From Leifsonia sp. AG29 (lineage in GTDB: Bacteria > Actinomycetota > Actinomycetes > Actinomycetales > Microbacteriaceae), in assembly GCF_009765225.1 (NCBI RefSeq), contig NZ_VMSF01000001.1, forward strand, positions 558,001 through 622,000: a stretch of DNA of 64,000 nucleotides, read 5' to 3'. Below are positions 41,984 to 51,368 of this stretch, in pieces. Within the stretch, counting starts at the first letter, position 1. The number at the start of each line of letters is the position of its first letter. The notes under the pieces are model-generated. The model made no database searches, was not told where the DNA came from, and saw only the letters and a program-made list of their open reading frames with translations. A program made the translations under genes and the position numbers.

Positions 41984-42994
41984 GTGACCGAGCACCAGCG
42001 CGCGGCCAGCATGCGCGACGTGGCCGTGCTCGCGGGCGTCTCGCACCAGACCGTCTCCCGCGTCATCAACGGGCACCCGAGCATCCGGGAAGCGACCCGC
42101 CAGCGGGTCCTCGCCGCGATGGACGAGCTGAACTACCGCCCGAACCGTGCCGCCCGGGCTCTGGTGACCGCCCGATCCCGGACGATCGGGGTGCTCTCCA
42201 CCTCGGCCGCCGCCCTCTACGGTCCCGTGTCGAGCATCAACGCCATCCAGGACGCCGGCCGCGCAGCCGGATACTACGTCGCCGTCGCGCAACTGCCCGA
42301 CCTCGGCGCCCCCTCCATCGCCGACGGGCTCGACCACCTGCTCGCCCAGTCCGTCGAGGGCATCATCGTGATCGCGCCGCAGGAGGTGGTGCTCGAACAG
42401 CTCGAGCACGCCCGGATCGACGTGCCCTACGTGACGCTCCAAGGGGGCGCCTCCACCGTGCAGCGCGAGCTCACCGTCGACCAGCAGGCCGGGGCGCGGG
42501 CGGCCACGCGGCATCTCATCGAGCTGGGCCACCAGCGCATCGCGCATGTGTCCGGTCCCCTGCTCTGGTTCGAAGCGCGAGCGCGCGTCGGCGGCTGGGC
42601 GCTCGAACTCGAAGCCGCCGGGCTGGAGGCGATTCCGGCGTTCGAGGGCGACTGGACAGCCGAGTCCGGCTACCGCCGCGGTCTGGAGGCTCTCGACGAC
42701 GACCGGGTCACCGCAGTCTTCGCCTCCAACGACCAGATGGCCCTCGGGGTGTACCACGCGGCGTACGAGCGCGGCCTCCGCATCCCGGAGGATCTGAGCG
42801 TGGTCGGTTTCGACGACATCCCGGAGGCGGCGCACTTCTGGCCCCCGCTCACGACCGTCCTGCAGGATTTCACCGAGCTCGGCCGCCGCAGTGTCGGCAG
42901 TCTCGTGGCCGAGATCGAGGGAGGGCAGGAGCCGACACCGGTCAGCATCCGTCCTGAACTCGTCGTCCGCCGGTCGACGGCTCCCCGCTCCTGA
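41984..42994 (+). CDS. LacI-family transcriptional regulator
   Basis: A 336-residue repressor from GTG with GGAGGGG upstream. HTH M-R-D-V-A-V-L-A-G-V-S-H-Q-T-V-S-R-V-I-N followed by Y-R-P-N-R-A-A-R-A-L and a binding-protein-like effector domain with F-A-S-N-D-Q-M-A-L-G-V. The H-Q-T-V-S wording and late W-P-P-L-T-T-V occur in LacI regulators of beta-galactoside or other plant sugar genes. Its targets are not adjacent: the next gene on the same strand encodes glycerate kinase 32 bp away. Confidence 0.9.
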   Translation: MTEHQRAASMRDVAVLAGVSHQTVSRVINGHPSIREATRQRVLAAMDELNYRPNRAARALVTARSRTIGVLSTSAAALYGPVSSINAIQDAGRAAGYYVAVAQLPDLGAPSIADGLDHLLAQSVEGIIVIAPQEVVLEQLEHARIDVPYVTLQGGASTVQRELTVDQQAGARAATRHLIELGHQRIAHVSGPLLWFEARARVGGWALELEAAGLEAIPAFEGDWTAESGYRRGLEALDDDRVTAVFASNDQMALGVYHAAYERGLRIPEDLSVVGFDDIPEAAHFWPPLTTVLQDFTELGRRSVGSLVAEIEGGQEPTPVSIRPELVVRRSTAPRS

Positions 42995-43026
42995 CAGGCA
43001 AGGGCGGACCGTGGCAGGGTGGGCAC

Positions 43027-44142
43027 ATGCGTGAAACCCCCGCGACGGTCGTCATCGCTCCCGACTCGTTCAAAGGAAGCGCGAGCGCGGCGACCGCGGC
43101 GCAGGCGCTCTCGGAAGGATGGCGAGACGTCCGGAGTGCGGACCGCGTGATCCTCGCGCCGATGGCCGACGGCGGCGAAGGCACCCTCGACGCATTCGCG
43201 ACGGCCGTTCCGGGCGCCGAACGCCGGACCGTCCGCGTGCTCGGCCCCGACGGCGACGACGTCCGGGCGAACTGGTTGTTGCTTCCCGACGGCACCGCGG
43301 TCGTCGAGCTCGCCGAGACGAGCGGGCTCGGCCTGATGCGGCAGCTCCGCCCAAGCCACGCGCACACCGTCGGGTTCGGGGAGGCGATGCGAGCGGCCCT
43401 CGATGCGGGCGCCCGCTCGTTGCTCCTCGCGATCGGAGGAAGCGCCTCCACCGATGGTGGCGCGGGCATGCTCCAGGCGCTCGGCGCCCGGCTGCTCGAT
43501 GTGTCGGGCGCACCGGTGCCGACCGGCAACAGGGGGCTGGCGAGCATCGCCTCCGTCGATCTGTCCGCGATGCGCGCCCTTCCGCCGGGCGGCGCCCGCG
43601 TGCTCACGGACGTGACGAATCCGCTGCTGGGGCCGAACGGGGCGGCAGGCGTTTTCGCTCCGCAGAAGGGTGCCTCCCCGACGGATGTCCCCGTGCTGGA
43701 GGCGAACCTCCGGCGCTTCGCAGCGGCCGTCGCTGCGGCGGGGTCTCCGGCGGACCCGCGGACGCAGGGCGCCGGAGCCGCGGGCGGCGCGGGCTTCGGC
43801 CTTCTCGTGTGGGGCGCACAGCTGGTGCCGGGCTCGTCGGAGGTCGCGCGGGTGATCGGGCTCCCGGCGCTGATCGGGCAGGCCGACGTCGTCATCACCG
43901 GGGAGGGACGGTTCGACGAGCAGTCGGCGGCCGGGAAGGTTCCCGACCAGGTCGCTGCGCTCGCGCGCGAGGCCGGTGCGACGGCGCTCCTCGCGGCCGG
44001 GCTCATCACTGCCGCGACGAGTGCTTTCGAGGGCGCCGTGGCACTGACCGACCTGGCCGGCGGCTCGGCGGCGGCACTCGCCGAGCCGGCGCGGTGGCTC
44101 AGAGAGGCCGGGGCCGTGCTCGCTCGGGCGTACTCCGACTGA
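43027..44142 (+). CDS. Glycerate kinase (GckA/GlxK family)
   Basis: A 371-residue class II glycerate kinase forming 2- or 3-phosphoglycerate from D-glycerate and ATP. Conserved blocks: I-A-P-D-S-F-K-G-S-A-S-A, A-P-M-A-D-G-G-E-G-T-L-D-A, A-I-G-G-S-A-S-T-D-G-G-A-G-M and D-V-T-N-P-L-L-G-P-N-G-A-A. Length is normal. It feeds glycerate from glyoxylate or aldaric-acid breakdown into glycolysis. Likely co-transcribed with the LacI gene; converges on xylB across 51 bp. Confidence 0.93.
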   Translation: MRETPATVVIAPDSFKGSASAATAAQALSEGWRDVRSADRVILAPMADGGEGTLDAFATAVPGAERRTVRVLGPDGDDVRANWLLLPDGTAVVELAETSGLGLMRQLRPSHAHTVGFGEAMRAALDAGARSLLLAIGGSASTDGGAGMLQALGARLLDVSGAPVPTGNRGLASIASVDLSAMRALPPGGARVLTDVTNPLLGPNGAAGVFAPQKGASPTDVPVLEANLRRFAAAVAAAGSPADPRTQGAGAAGGAGFGLLVWGAQLVPGSSEVARVIGLPALIGQADVVITGEGRFDEQSAAGKVPDQVAALAREAGATALLAAGLITAATSAFEGAVALTDLAGGSAAALAEPARWLREAGAVLARAYSD

Positions 44143-44193
44143 GCGGACGGCGCAGGGCGTGCGCGCCTCCCCGTCGGGTGGTCCCTCCGCCGC

Positions 44194-45654
44194 TTAGCGG
44201 CCGCCCGCCTCCCGAGCCGCGGCCTCTCGCGCGGCCGCGTACTGCTCACGGATCACGGGTCGCGTGTCGACCGGAAGGGCGGGTGCCGCCTCCACCGTCC
44301 ACGCCGGGCGTGTCCCGGTCAGCGCCCACCCCGCCTGCACGGCACCGCCGTCGGCGACGTACTCGCCGGGGGCCGGCACCACGACCGGCGCGTCGAACAC
44401 CTGGGAGGCGATCGTGGCGACAGCGGGGTTCTGCGCCGCTCCGCCGATCAACAGGACCCGCTGCTCACGCACCCCGACCGACCGCACCGCGTCGAGGCCG
44501 TCGGCCAGGCCGCAGAGCATGCCTTCGATCGCGGCCCGGGCGACGTTGGGCTGCGTCGTCGAGGCGAGGGTCAGGCCGTGGAGGCTCGCCGTCGCGTCGG
44601 GCAGGTTGGGGGTGCGCTCGCCCTCGAAGTACGGCACGAGCACGACGCCGCCCGCGCCCGGCTCGGCCGAGAGCGCGAGCGTCGAGAGCCCGTCATGGTC
44701 GACGCCGAGCACGCTCGCAATCGACCCGAGCACGCGCGCCGCGTTGAGGGTCGCGATGAGGGGGAGGGACAGGCCGGACGCATCGGCGAAACCGGCGACC
44801 GCGCCCGAAGCGTCGGCGACCGGAGCGTCCGTGACGGCGAACACGGTGCCGGACGTGCCGATCGACACGACGACGTCGCCATCCGTGGCGCCGAGCCCGA
44901 GGGCGGCGCCCGCGTTGTCGCCGGCGCCGGGTCCGACCAGCAGGCCACCGGAGGTCCGGCCTGCGGCCTCGCTCGGGGCGAGGACCCGCGGCAGCACGAC
45001 GGTGCCGTCGGCACCGGCCGAGCCGGCCTCGCGCCCGGGCCGCCCGAGCGCCCGCTCGAAGAGGTCCAGATCGTATTCGCCGGACCGCGCGCTCCAGTAG
45101 GCCGTCCCGGAGGCGTCGGAGCGGTCGGTGGTGAGCGCCTCCAGGTCGGGTCCGAGCTCCGACTCGTTCGCGGGCCCGTACCCGAGCAGCCGCCAGGTCA
45201 GCCAGTCGTGGGGTAGCGCGACCGCGGCGACCCGCGCCGCGTTCGAGGGCTCCGCCTCCGTCAGCCAGCGCAGCTTGGTCGCCGTGAAGGAGGCGACCGG
45301 GACCACGCCGACGCGCTCCGCATACCCGGCGGCGCCGACCTCGTCGATCAGGTCCCGAGCGGCCTGCGCCGACCGCGTGTCGTTCCAGAGCAGCGCGTCG
45401 CGGATGACCCGCCCCTCGGCGTCGAGCACGACCATCCCGTGCTGCTGGCCGGCGATCGAGAGGGCGGCCACGTCCTCCAGGCCGCCCGCGGCCGCGACGG
45501 CCTCCTGGAGGGCCGACCACCAGGCCGCGGGGTCGACTTCCGTGCCGTCCGGGTGCGACGCCCGGCCGGACCGCACGAGGGCGCCGGTCTCGAGGTCGCG
45601 GACGACCACCTTGCAGCTCTGGGTCGACGAGTCGACGCCCGCGACGAGTGTCAT
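44194..45654 (-). CDS. xylB: Xylulokinase
   Basis: A 486-residue FGGY-family kinase that phosphorylates D-xylulose to xylulose 5-phosphate. N-terminal phosphate loop [10 protein letters not shown], substrate-site [10 protein letters not shown], catalytic Asp in G-P-G-A-G-D-N-A-G, and adenosine motif [12 protein letters not shown] 45654 is preferred; frame continues upstream into the repeat element. It follows xylA on the same strand with a 107-bp gap containing a 58-bp palindromic element, so read-through may be reduced. Confidence 0.95.
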   Translation of the reverse strand: MTLVAGVDSSTQSCKVVVRDLETGALVRSGRASHPDGTEVDPAAWWSALQEAVAAAGGLEDVAALSIAGQQHGMVVLDAEGRVIRDALLWNDTRSAQAARDLIDEVGAAGYAERVGVVPVASFTATKLRWLTEAEPSNAARVAAVALPHDWLTWRLLGYGPANESELGPDLEALTTDRSDASGTAYWSARSGEYDLDLFERALGRPGREAGSAGADGTVVLPRVLAPSEAAGRTSGGLLVGPGAGDNAGAALGLGATDGDVVVSIGTSGTVFAVTDAPVADASGAVAGFADASGLSLPLIATLNAARVLGSIASVLGVDHDGLSTLALSAEPGAGGVVLVPYFEGERTPNLPDATASLHGLTLASTTQPNVARAAIEGMLCGLADGLDAVRSVGVREQRVLLIGGAAQNPAVATIASQVFDAPVVVPAPGEYVADGGAVQAGWALTGTRPAWTVEAAPALPVDTRPVIREQYAAAREAAAREAGGR

Positions 45655-45672
45655 GCGGATCCTTCGGTCGAA

Positions 45673-45730
45673 CGAGGTGCTCGCAGGTGCGGTCGACACG
45701 CCGGTCGGGTCCGCACCTGCGAGCACCTCG
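45673..45730. repeat. 58-bp palindromic element, copy 1 (between xylA and xylB)
   Basis: Two perfect 20-bp inverted arms (45673-45692, 45711-45730) around an 18-bp centre containing CGACACGCCGGTCG. The same size and core recur at 56510-56567 and, inverted, at 59729-59786. It would form a long hairpin in the xyl transcript. No coding function. Confidence 0.85.
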
Positions 45731-45761
45731 AGGAGAAGCGGGAGGGAGGGAGGGAGGCGGG

Positions 45762-46952
45762 TTACCGCGCGCCGATGAGGTGCTCGAGCGCGAGCTGCTG
45801 CAGACGCACGAAGCCGAAGCCCTTGCCGCCGAAGTACACGCTCGGGTCGAAGTCCTCGTAGGCGCTGCGGTCGGCCAGCAGGTCGTCGTAGCTCTCGCCC
45901 TCGCCGAGGGTCGGGCGCGCCAGCTCGGTCACGCGCGAGGCCTCGAGCGCCTCCTGAACCTCCGGGTCGGCCCGGAAGGCCTTCGCGCGCTCCTTGAGGA
46001 GGAGGTAGGTGCGCATGTTCGCGGCGGCGGAGTCCCAGACGCCGGTGCTGTCCTCGGTGCGGGACGGCTTGTAGTCGAAGTGGCGCGGGCCGTCGTAGGC
46101 CGGACCGCCGTCGGGGCCGCCGTTCTCGAGGAGGTCGACGAGCGCGAAGGCGTTCTGGAGGTCGCCGTGCCCGAACACGAGGTCCTGGTCGTACTTGATG
46201 CCGCGCTGGCCGTTGAGGTCGATGTGGTAGAGCTTGCCGTGGTACAGCGCCTGGGCGATCCCGGCGGCGAAGTTCAGCCCGGCCATCTGCTCGTGGCCGA
46301 CCTCGGGGTTGAGACCCACGAGCTCCGGCCGCTCGAGCGAGTTGATGAAGGCGAGCGCGTGGCCGACGGTCGGCAGGAGGATGTCGCCGCGCGGCTCGTT
46401 CGGCTTCGGCTCGATCGCGAAGCGGATGTCGTAGCCCTTGTCGGTGACGTAGTCGCCGAGCAGGTTGACGGCCTCGCGGTAGCGCTCGAGCGCCGCGCGG
46501 ATGTCCTTCGCGGCGTCGTACTCGGCGCCCTCCCGGCCGCCCCACATGACGAACGTCTTGGCGCCGAGCTCGGCCGCCAGGTCGATGTTGCGCAGCACCT
46601 TGCGGAGCGCGAAGCGGCGCACGGCGCGGTCGTTGGAGGTGAAGCCGCCGTCCTTGAAGACCGGCGCGCTGAAGAGGTTGGTGGTCACCATCGGGACGAT
46701 GAGGCCGGTGTCGGCCAGCGCCTGCTTCAGGCGGTCGATCTGCTTCTGGCGCTCCGCGTCCGTGGAACCGAAGGCGAACAGGTCGTCGTCGTGGAACGTG
46801 AGGCCGTACGCGCCGAGCTCGCTGAGCCTGGTCACCGCCTCCACGACGTCGAGCTGCGGGCGGGTCGGGCCGCCGAACGGGTCGGTGCCGTTGTAGCCGA
46901 TGGTCCACAGACCGAACGAGAACTTGTCTTCGCGGGTGGGGGTGGGGCTCAT
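45762..46952 (-). CDS. xylA: Xylose isomerase
   Basis: A 396-residue class I xylose isomerase of the short actinobacterial type; converts D-xylose to D-xylulose. Key residues are visible: His54 and Asp57 in L-T-F-H-D-D-D, W and E in [10 protein letters not shown], the metal-binding Glu and catalytic Lys in [11 protein letters not shown], and the late [15 protein letters not shown]. Ribosome site GAAGGAAG precedes ATG 46952. It follows the GH3 gene by 87 bp, with its own promoter in the gap. Confidence 0.97.
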   Translation of the reverse strand: MSPTPTREDKFSFGLWTIGYNGTDPFGGPTRPQLDVVEAVTRLSELGAYGLTFHDDDLFAFGSTDAERQKQIDRLKQALADTGLIVPMVTTNLFSAPVFKDGGFTSNDRAVRRFALRKVLRNIDLAAELGAKTFVMWGGREGAEYDAAKDIRAALERYREAVNLLGDYVTDKGYDIRFAIEPKPNEPRGDILLPTVGHALAFINSLERPELVGLNPEVGHEQMAGLNFAAGIAQALYHGKLYHIDLNGQRGIKYDQDLVFGHGDLQNAFALVDLLENGGPDGGPAYDGPRHFDYKPSRTEDSTGVWDSAAANMRTYLLLKERAKAFRADPEVQEALEASRVTELARPTLGEGESYDDLLADRSAYEDFDPSVYFGGKGFGFVRLQQLALEHLIGAR

Positions 46953-46986
46953 GGAATGCTTCCTTCAGCGTCGTCGGTGATTTGTT

Positions 46987-47003
46987 GTTTCAATAAACTT
47001 ATA
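46987..47003 (-). promoter_or_regulatory. xylA promoter -10 with overlapping palindrome
   Basis: On the minus strand TATAAG (47003-46998) is followed at once by GTTTATTGAAAC (46998-46987), a short inverted repeat (GTTT/AAAC). This AT-rich patch lies 35-51 bp before the xylA ATG in otherwise GC-rich DNA and looks like a -10 with a repressor site placed over the start point. Regulator unknown; a ROK-type XylR is possible. Confidence 0.5.
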
Positions 47004-47039
47004 GCAGGAGTCGGGCCGCGGCGCGACCCCGGAGCGCGA

Positions 47040-49361
47040 TCAGATCGCCGCGTCGGAGAGGGCGGCACTCACGTTAGCCGCCTCGACCCGGGAAGTCACG
47101 AGGCGGGCGTCCGCCGGAGTGACCGCGTGAACGGCACCGGTCAGCTCGATGCTCGTCTCCGTCTCCCGCTCGTCGCAGGAGGGGCCGACCCAGAGCTCGA
47201 CCGCGCCCGGCTCGACCACGCGGCGGAGCGAACGGTCGCTGAAGGCGAGCCGTGTGCTCGGGACCTCGAACGAGACCGACACCTCCTCACCCGGCTCGAG
47301 CTCCACCCGGTGGTACGCCAGCAGCTGGGCGACCGGCCGCGTGACGCTCGCGTGCACGTCGCGGGCGTAGAGCTGCACCACGTCCGTGCCGGCACGCGAA
47401 CCCGTGTTCCGGACGCGCACGCTGGCGGAGAAGGAGGCGCCCGCCTGCACCTCGGCATCGGCCTTCAGAGCCGTGCGCTCGAACGTCGTGTAAGTGAGCC
47501 CGTGGCCGAACGGCAGCACCGGGGTGCTGTCTGCGCTCGTGATCTCGTTCGGGCCTCCGAGGATCGGGTGGAGGTACGAGTACGGCTGCGCGCCGGCCGA
47601 TCGGGGGAGGGTCACGGGCAGATGCCCGCTGGGCGCCGAGGCGCCGGACAGCACGCGGGCGATCGCCCGGCCGCCCTCCTCGCCCGGGAAGAACGACTGG
47701 AGGAGCGCGGACGGCGCGACCGCGCCCGAGGTCGCCCAGCCGAGTGCGTAGGGCCGTCCCGAGAGGACGACCATGACGACCGGGGTGCCGGTGCTCACGA
47801 TGCGCTCGACGAGCTCGCGCTGCACGCCCGGGAGCTCGAGGCTCTCGACGTCGTTCCCCTCACCGACCGTTCCGCGGCCGAAGAGCCCGGCGCGATCGCC
47901 CACGACCACGATGGCGACGTCCGCCTCGGTGGCGGCGGCTGTGGCGGCAGGAATGCCCGAGCGGTCGTCTCCCTCGACCTCGCACCCGCGCTCGTAGACG
48001 ATCGAGGCCTCGGGGAACTCGTCGCGCAGCCCCGACAGGACCGAGGGGATCTCGAAGCCGAGCGGCACCTCCGGGTGGTGCGCGAGCACGTGGTTCGCGA
48101 ACGAGTAGCAGCCCATGAGCGCTTCGGGATCGTCGGCGTTCGGCCCGACGACGGCGATGCGCGCCGGGCGCGAATCCAGCGGCAGGGTGCCGTCGTTGGT
48201 CAGCAGGACGAGCGACTCCTCCGCGAGACGACGCGCGACCTCGCGATGGGCGGGCGTGTCCAGGTCGATGGAGGTCGGAGGCGAGTCGAACGTCGCGTCG
48301 AGGAGTCCGAGCTCCTCCTTCTGGCTGAGCACGCGAAGCACCGCGCGGTCGACGAGAGCCTCGTCGACCGCGCCGGACCGGACGGCGGCGGCCAACGGCT
48401 CGAGGAAGGCGTCGCCGGTCGGGAGCTCCACGTCGATGCCGGCCGCGAGCGCAAGAGCCGCGGCTTCACCTAGGTCGGCCGCGACGCCGTGCATGGTGTG
48501 GAGGAACGCGACCGAGAAATAGTCGGCGACGACGACCCCGTCGAAGCCCCACTCGTCGCGCAGGACGCCCGTGAGGTACTCGGGGTTCGCCGCGGTCGGG
48601 ACGCCGTCGATCTCGGCGTACGAGTTCATGACCGAGCGCACGCCGCCGTCGCGGACCGCCATCTCGAACGGTGGGAGGAGCGTGTCGCGCACCTCCCGCG
48701 GCCCGGCGTGCACGGGGGCGTGGTTGCGCCCCGCCTGGGAGGCCGAGTAGCCCACGAAATGCTTGAGGGTCGCGTGGACGCCCGCGCCCTGGAGCCCCCG
48801 CACGTACGAGGTGCCGATCGTGCCGACCACGTACGGGTCCTCGGCGATGCACTCGTCGACGCGGCCCCAGCGGGGGTCGCGGATGACGTCGAGCACCGGC
48901 GCGAGGCCCTGGTGGATGCCGAGCTCCCGCATGGAGGCGCCGATCAGGCCGGCCATCTCCTCCACCAGGTCCGGGTCGAACGACGCGCCCCACGCGAGCG
49001 GTGTCGGGAACGTGGCGGCCTTCCAGGCCGCGAGGCCGGTCAGGCACTCCTCGTGCACGAGCGCGGGGATGCCGAGGCGCGTCTGCTCCTTCAGCCGGCG
49101 CTGCTCGCTCCACAGCCACTCCGCGCGCTCGCCCGGGTCGACCGGCCGGGTGCCGTAGACGCGCGTCAGCTGGCCGATGCCGTTGCGGGTGGTCTCCTCG
49201 TACGAGCCCGGGTTGCCCATCTCGCCGGCCATCGGAGCGACCAGGTCGTCGCCCTTGTCGACCCAGTAGCCGACGAGCTGCGCCAGCTTCTCGTCGAGGG
49301 TCATCTGCTCGTGCAGCGCGCGGACGCGCTCCGTCACGGGCGGAAGCACGGGTTCGGTCAT
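47040..49361 (-). CDS. Glycoside hydrolase family 3 beta-xylosidase/beta-glucosidase
   Basis: A 773-residue GH3 enzyme without signal peptide, hence intracellular. The (beta/alpha)8 domain has K-H-F-V-G-Y-S and nucleophile Asp280 in G-V-V-V-A-D-Y-F; the second alpha/beta sandwich domain (about 375-590) and a C-terminal FnIII-like domain (about 650-770) follow. ATG 49361 chosen; upstream residues of the longer frame are not family-like. With a binding protein and two permeases upstream and xylA-xylB downstream, cleavage of imported xylobiose or xylo-oligomers is the best role (BxlA-like); beta-glucosidase activity cannot be excluded. Confidence 0.92.
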   Translation of the reverse strand: MTEPVLPPVTERVRALHEQMTLDEKLAQLVGYWVDKGDDLVAPMAGEMGNPGSYEETTRNGIGQLTRVYGTRPVDPGERAEWLWSEQRRLKEQTRLGIPALVHEECLTGLAAWKAATFPTPLAWGASFDPDLVEEMAGLIGASMRELGIHQGLAPVLDVIRDPRWGRVDECIAEDPYVVGTIGTSYVRGLQGAGVHATLKHFVGYSASQAGRNHAPVHAGPREVRDTLLPPFEMAVRDGGVRSVMNSYAEIDGVPTAANPEYLTGVLRDEWGFDGVVVADYFSVAFLHTMHGVAADLGEAAALALAAGIDVELPTGDAFLEPLAAAVRSGAVDEALVDRAVLRVLSQKEELGLLDATFDSPPTSIDLDTPAHREVARRLAEESLVLLTNDGTLPLDSRPARIAVVGPNADDPEALMGCYSFANHVLAHHPEVPLGFEIPSVLSGLRDEFPEASIVYERGCEVEGDDRSGIPAATAAATEADVAIVVVGDRAGLFGRGTVGEGNDVESLELPGVQRELVERIVSTGTPVVMVVLSGRPYALGWATSGAVAPSALLQSFFPGEEGGRAIARVLSGASAPSGHLPVTLPRSAGAQPYSYLHPILGGPNEITSADSTPVLPFGHGLTYTTFERTALKADAEVQAGASFSASVRVRNTGSRAGTDVVQLYARDVHASVTRPVAQLLAYHRVELEPGEEVSVSFEVPSTRLAFSDRSLRRVVEPGAVELWVGPSCDERETETSIELTGAVHAVTPADARLVTSRVEAANVSAALSDAAI

Positions 49362-49430
49362 GGAATCACTCACAGTTCTCTTGCACGGCGCGTCGCACAC
49401 GCCACGGGTGGAGCCGGGGGAGCGCGGGCG

Positions 49431-50327
49431 TCAGCCCTTGACCGCTCCGGTCAGTCCGCCGACGATGCGGCGCTCGAACAGGCTGAAGAAGATCAGCGCC
49501 GGGATCATGGACAGCGACGTGAACGCCAGCACCTTGGCCGTGTCGACGGAGTACTGCGACGAGAACGCCTGGACCCCGAGCGGCAGCGTGAACGTCGCCT
49601 CGTTGTTGAGGAGGAACAGGGGCAGCAGGTAGCTGTTCCAGCTGGCGATGAATGCCAGGATCCCGACGGTGATCACGCCGGGCATCGACAGCCGCAGCAC
49701 CATCCGCCAGAAGAAGCCCAGCCGGCTGCAGCCGTCGATGAAGGCCGCCTCCTGGATCTCGTCCGGGATGGCCCGCAGGAACGGCACCAGGATGATGATG
49801 GTCGTCGGCAGCGCGAAGGCGATCTGCGGCAGGATGACGCCGGCCAGCGAGTTCATCAGGCCGATGTTGCGCACCACGATGTACAGCGGAGTGATGGCCA
49901 CCGTGATCGGGAACATCAGGCCCGCGGCGAACAGCGCGTACAGCACGCCCCGCCCGCGGAAGCTGTAGCGGGCGAGCACGTAGCTCGCCATCAGGCCGAG
50001 CAGGATGACGCCGATCGTGGTCACGACCGCGACGATCGTCGAGTTGCCGACCTCGGCCCAGAACGTGCCGCCCGTGAGGACGTCGAGGTAGTTCTGCACG
50101 TTCCACGGGTGGGGGAACCCGGCCGGGTCGACGGTGATCTGCGAGTTGGTGCGGAATCCGCCGAGCACGATGTACACGATCGGGGTCAGCATCAGCGCGA
50201 TCACGACGAGGGCGATGAAGTAGACGCTGGGGGAGCCCCAGGGCAGCGTCTTCGCCTTCTTGCGGCTCGGAGCCTCCAGGACGCCGGGGGCGTCGGGAGC
50301 GTCCGGGATGACGACCATCGCGCTCAT
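49431..50327 (-). CDS. Xylo-oligosaccharide ABC permease, MalG type
   Basis: A 298-residue six-helix permease with EAA loop Q-E-A-A-F-I-D-G-C-S-R-L-G-F-F. Its start overlaps the partner permease stop by 4 bp; 69 bp separate it from the GH3 gene. Corresponds in order to BxlG of streptomycetes. The ATPase is not encoded here, implying a shared MsiK-type subunit. Confidence 0.93.
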   Translation of the reverse strand: MSAMVVIPDAPDAPGVLEAPSRKKAKTLPWGSPSVYFIALVVIALMLTPIVYIVLGGFRTNSQITVDPAGFPHPWNVQNYLDVLTGGTFWAEVGNSTIVAVVTTIGVILLGLMASYVLARYSFRGRGVLYALFAAGLMFPITVAITPLYIVVRNIGLMNSLAGVILPQIAFALPTTIIILVPFLRAIPDEIQEAAFIDGCSRLGFFWRMVLRLSMPGVITVGILAFIASWNSYLLPLFLLNNEATFTLPLGVQAFSSQYSVDTAKVLAFTSLSMIPALIFFSLFERRIVGGLTGAVKG

Positions 50328-51358
50328 CGCTTCTTCCTTCCGATGCGCCTGTCACCCGTGATGGCGCCCTCGGTGTCGCGACGGAGCACGAACCGCTGGT
50401 AGAACAGCGCGACGATCAGGGAGATCAGGAAGATGACGACGGCGACGGCGTTTCCGTAGCCGAAGTTGCCGGCGTTGCGGCCGTTGGCGACCATGTAGGT
50501 CGCCATCGTGGAGGTGCCGGCGGTGGAGGCGACGTACTGGCCCCAGATGATGTAGACGAGGTCGAACAGCTGCAGGGCGCCGATGATCGACAGGAACGCC
50601 CAGATGCGGAGCGTCGGGCCGAGCAGCGGGAGCGAGATCCTGCGCTGGATCTGCCAGTAAGAGGCGCCGTCGAGGGCGGCCGCTTCGTACAGCTCCTCCG
50701 GGATGCCCTGCAGGCCGGCGAGGAAGAGGATGACGGCGAAGCCGACGTACTTCCAGGTCAGGATGGCGAGCAGAGTCCAGATGGCGATGCTCGGATCGGA
50801 CAGCCAGTCGTGGGCGAGGAAGCCGAGACCGACATTCTTCAGGAAGCCGTTCAGCGCGCCGTTCGTGGCGAGCATCAGGCTCCAGCCGGTGCCGACCACG
50901 ACCTCGGCGATGACGTACGGGACGAAGATCAGGACGCGGATGAGGGACTGGCCGCGCATCTTGCGATTGAGCAGCAGGGCCAGCAGGATGGCCACCGGTC
51001 CCTGCAGGACCAGCGAGCCGATGACGATCAAGCCGTTGTGCATCAGGGCCTGCTGGAACGCGGAGTCCTCGAGGATCGTGACGTAGTTCTGCAGGCCGAC
51101 GAAGTCCGTCGCCGGACCGTATCCCTGCCAGCGGAAGAAACCGTAGTAGGCGGCGATCACGACCGGGAAGATGACGAAGGCCACGAAGACGATCGCCGCG
51201 GGACCGGCCAGCAGGAGGATCTCGAGGCGCATGGCCCAGCCGGTACGCCGGCGGCGCCGCGGCGACGGGAGCGACGCGACCGCGCCGCTCCCGTCGTGCT
51301 GCGCGAGACCCGACTTCGGCAGGACGCCGGTGGTGGTGTTCTCGCGGGTACTGCTCAC
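50324..51358 (-). CDS. Xylo-oligosaccharide ABC permease, MalF type
   Basis: A 344-residue permease with a 40-residue basic cytoplasmic N-terminus, six helices and EAA loop Y-E-A-A-A-L-D-G-A-S-Y-W-Q-I. It starts 10 bp after the binding-protein stop; unlike the two other importers in the window there is no intercistronic hairpin. Corresponds in order to BxlF. Confidence 0.93.
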   Translation of the reverse strand: MSSTRENTTTGVLPKSGLAQHDGSGAVASLPSPRRRRRTGWAMRLEILLLAGPAAIVFVAFVIFPVVIAAYYGFFRWQGYGPATDFVGLQNYVTILEDSAFQQALMHNGLIVIGSLVLQGPVAILLALLLNRKMRGQSLIRVLIFVPYVIAEVVVGTGWSLMLATNGALNGFLKNVGLGFLAHDWLSDPSIAIWTLLAILTWKYVGFAVILFLAGLQGIPEELYEAAALDGASYWQIQRRISLPLLGPTLRIWAFLSIIGALQLFDLVYIIWGQYVASTAGTSTMATYMVANGRNAGNFGYGNAVAVVIFLISLIVALFYQRFVLRRDTEGAITGDRRIGRKKR

Positions 51359-51368
51359 GGTGCTGTCC

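Noticed and set aside
37942-42084. A 1380-codon open frame on the minus strand
   Set aside because: It lies antisense to the GtrA, PMT-like, APC and LacI genes, has Arg/Gly/His/Asp-rich composition with no domain, and is a product of GC-rich codon third positions.
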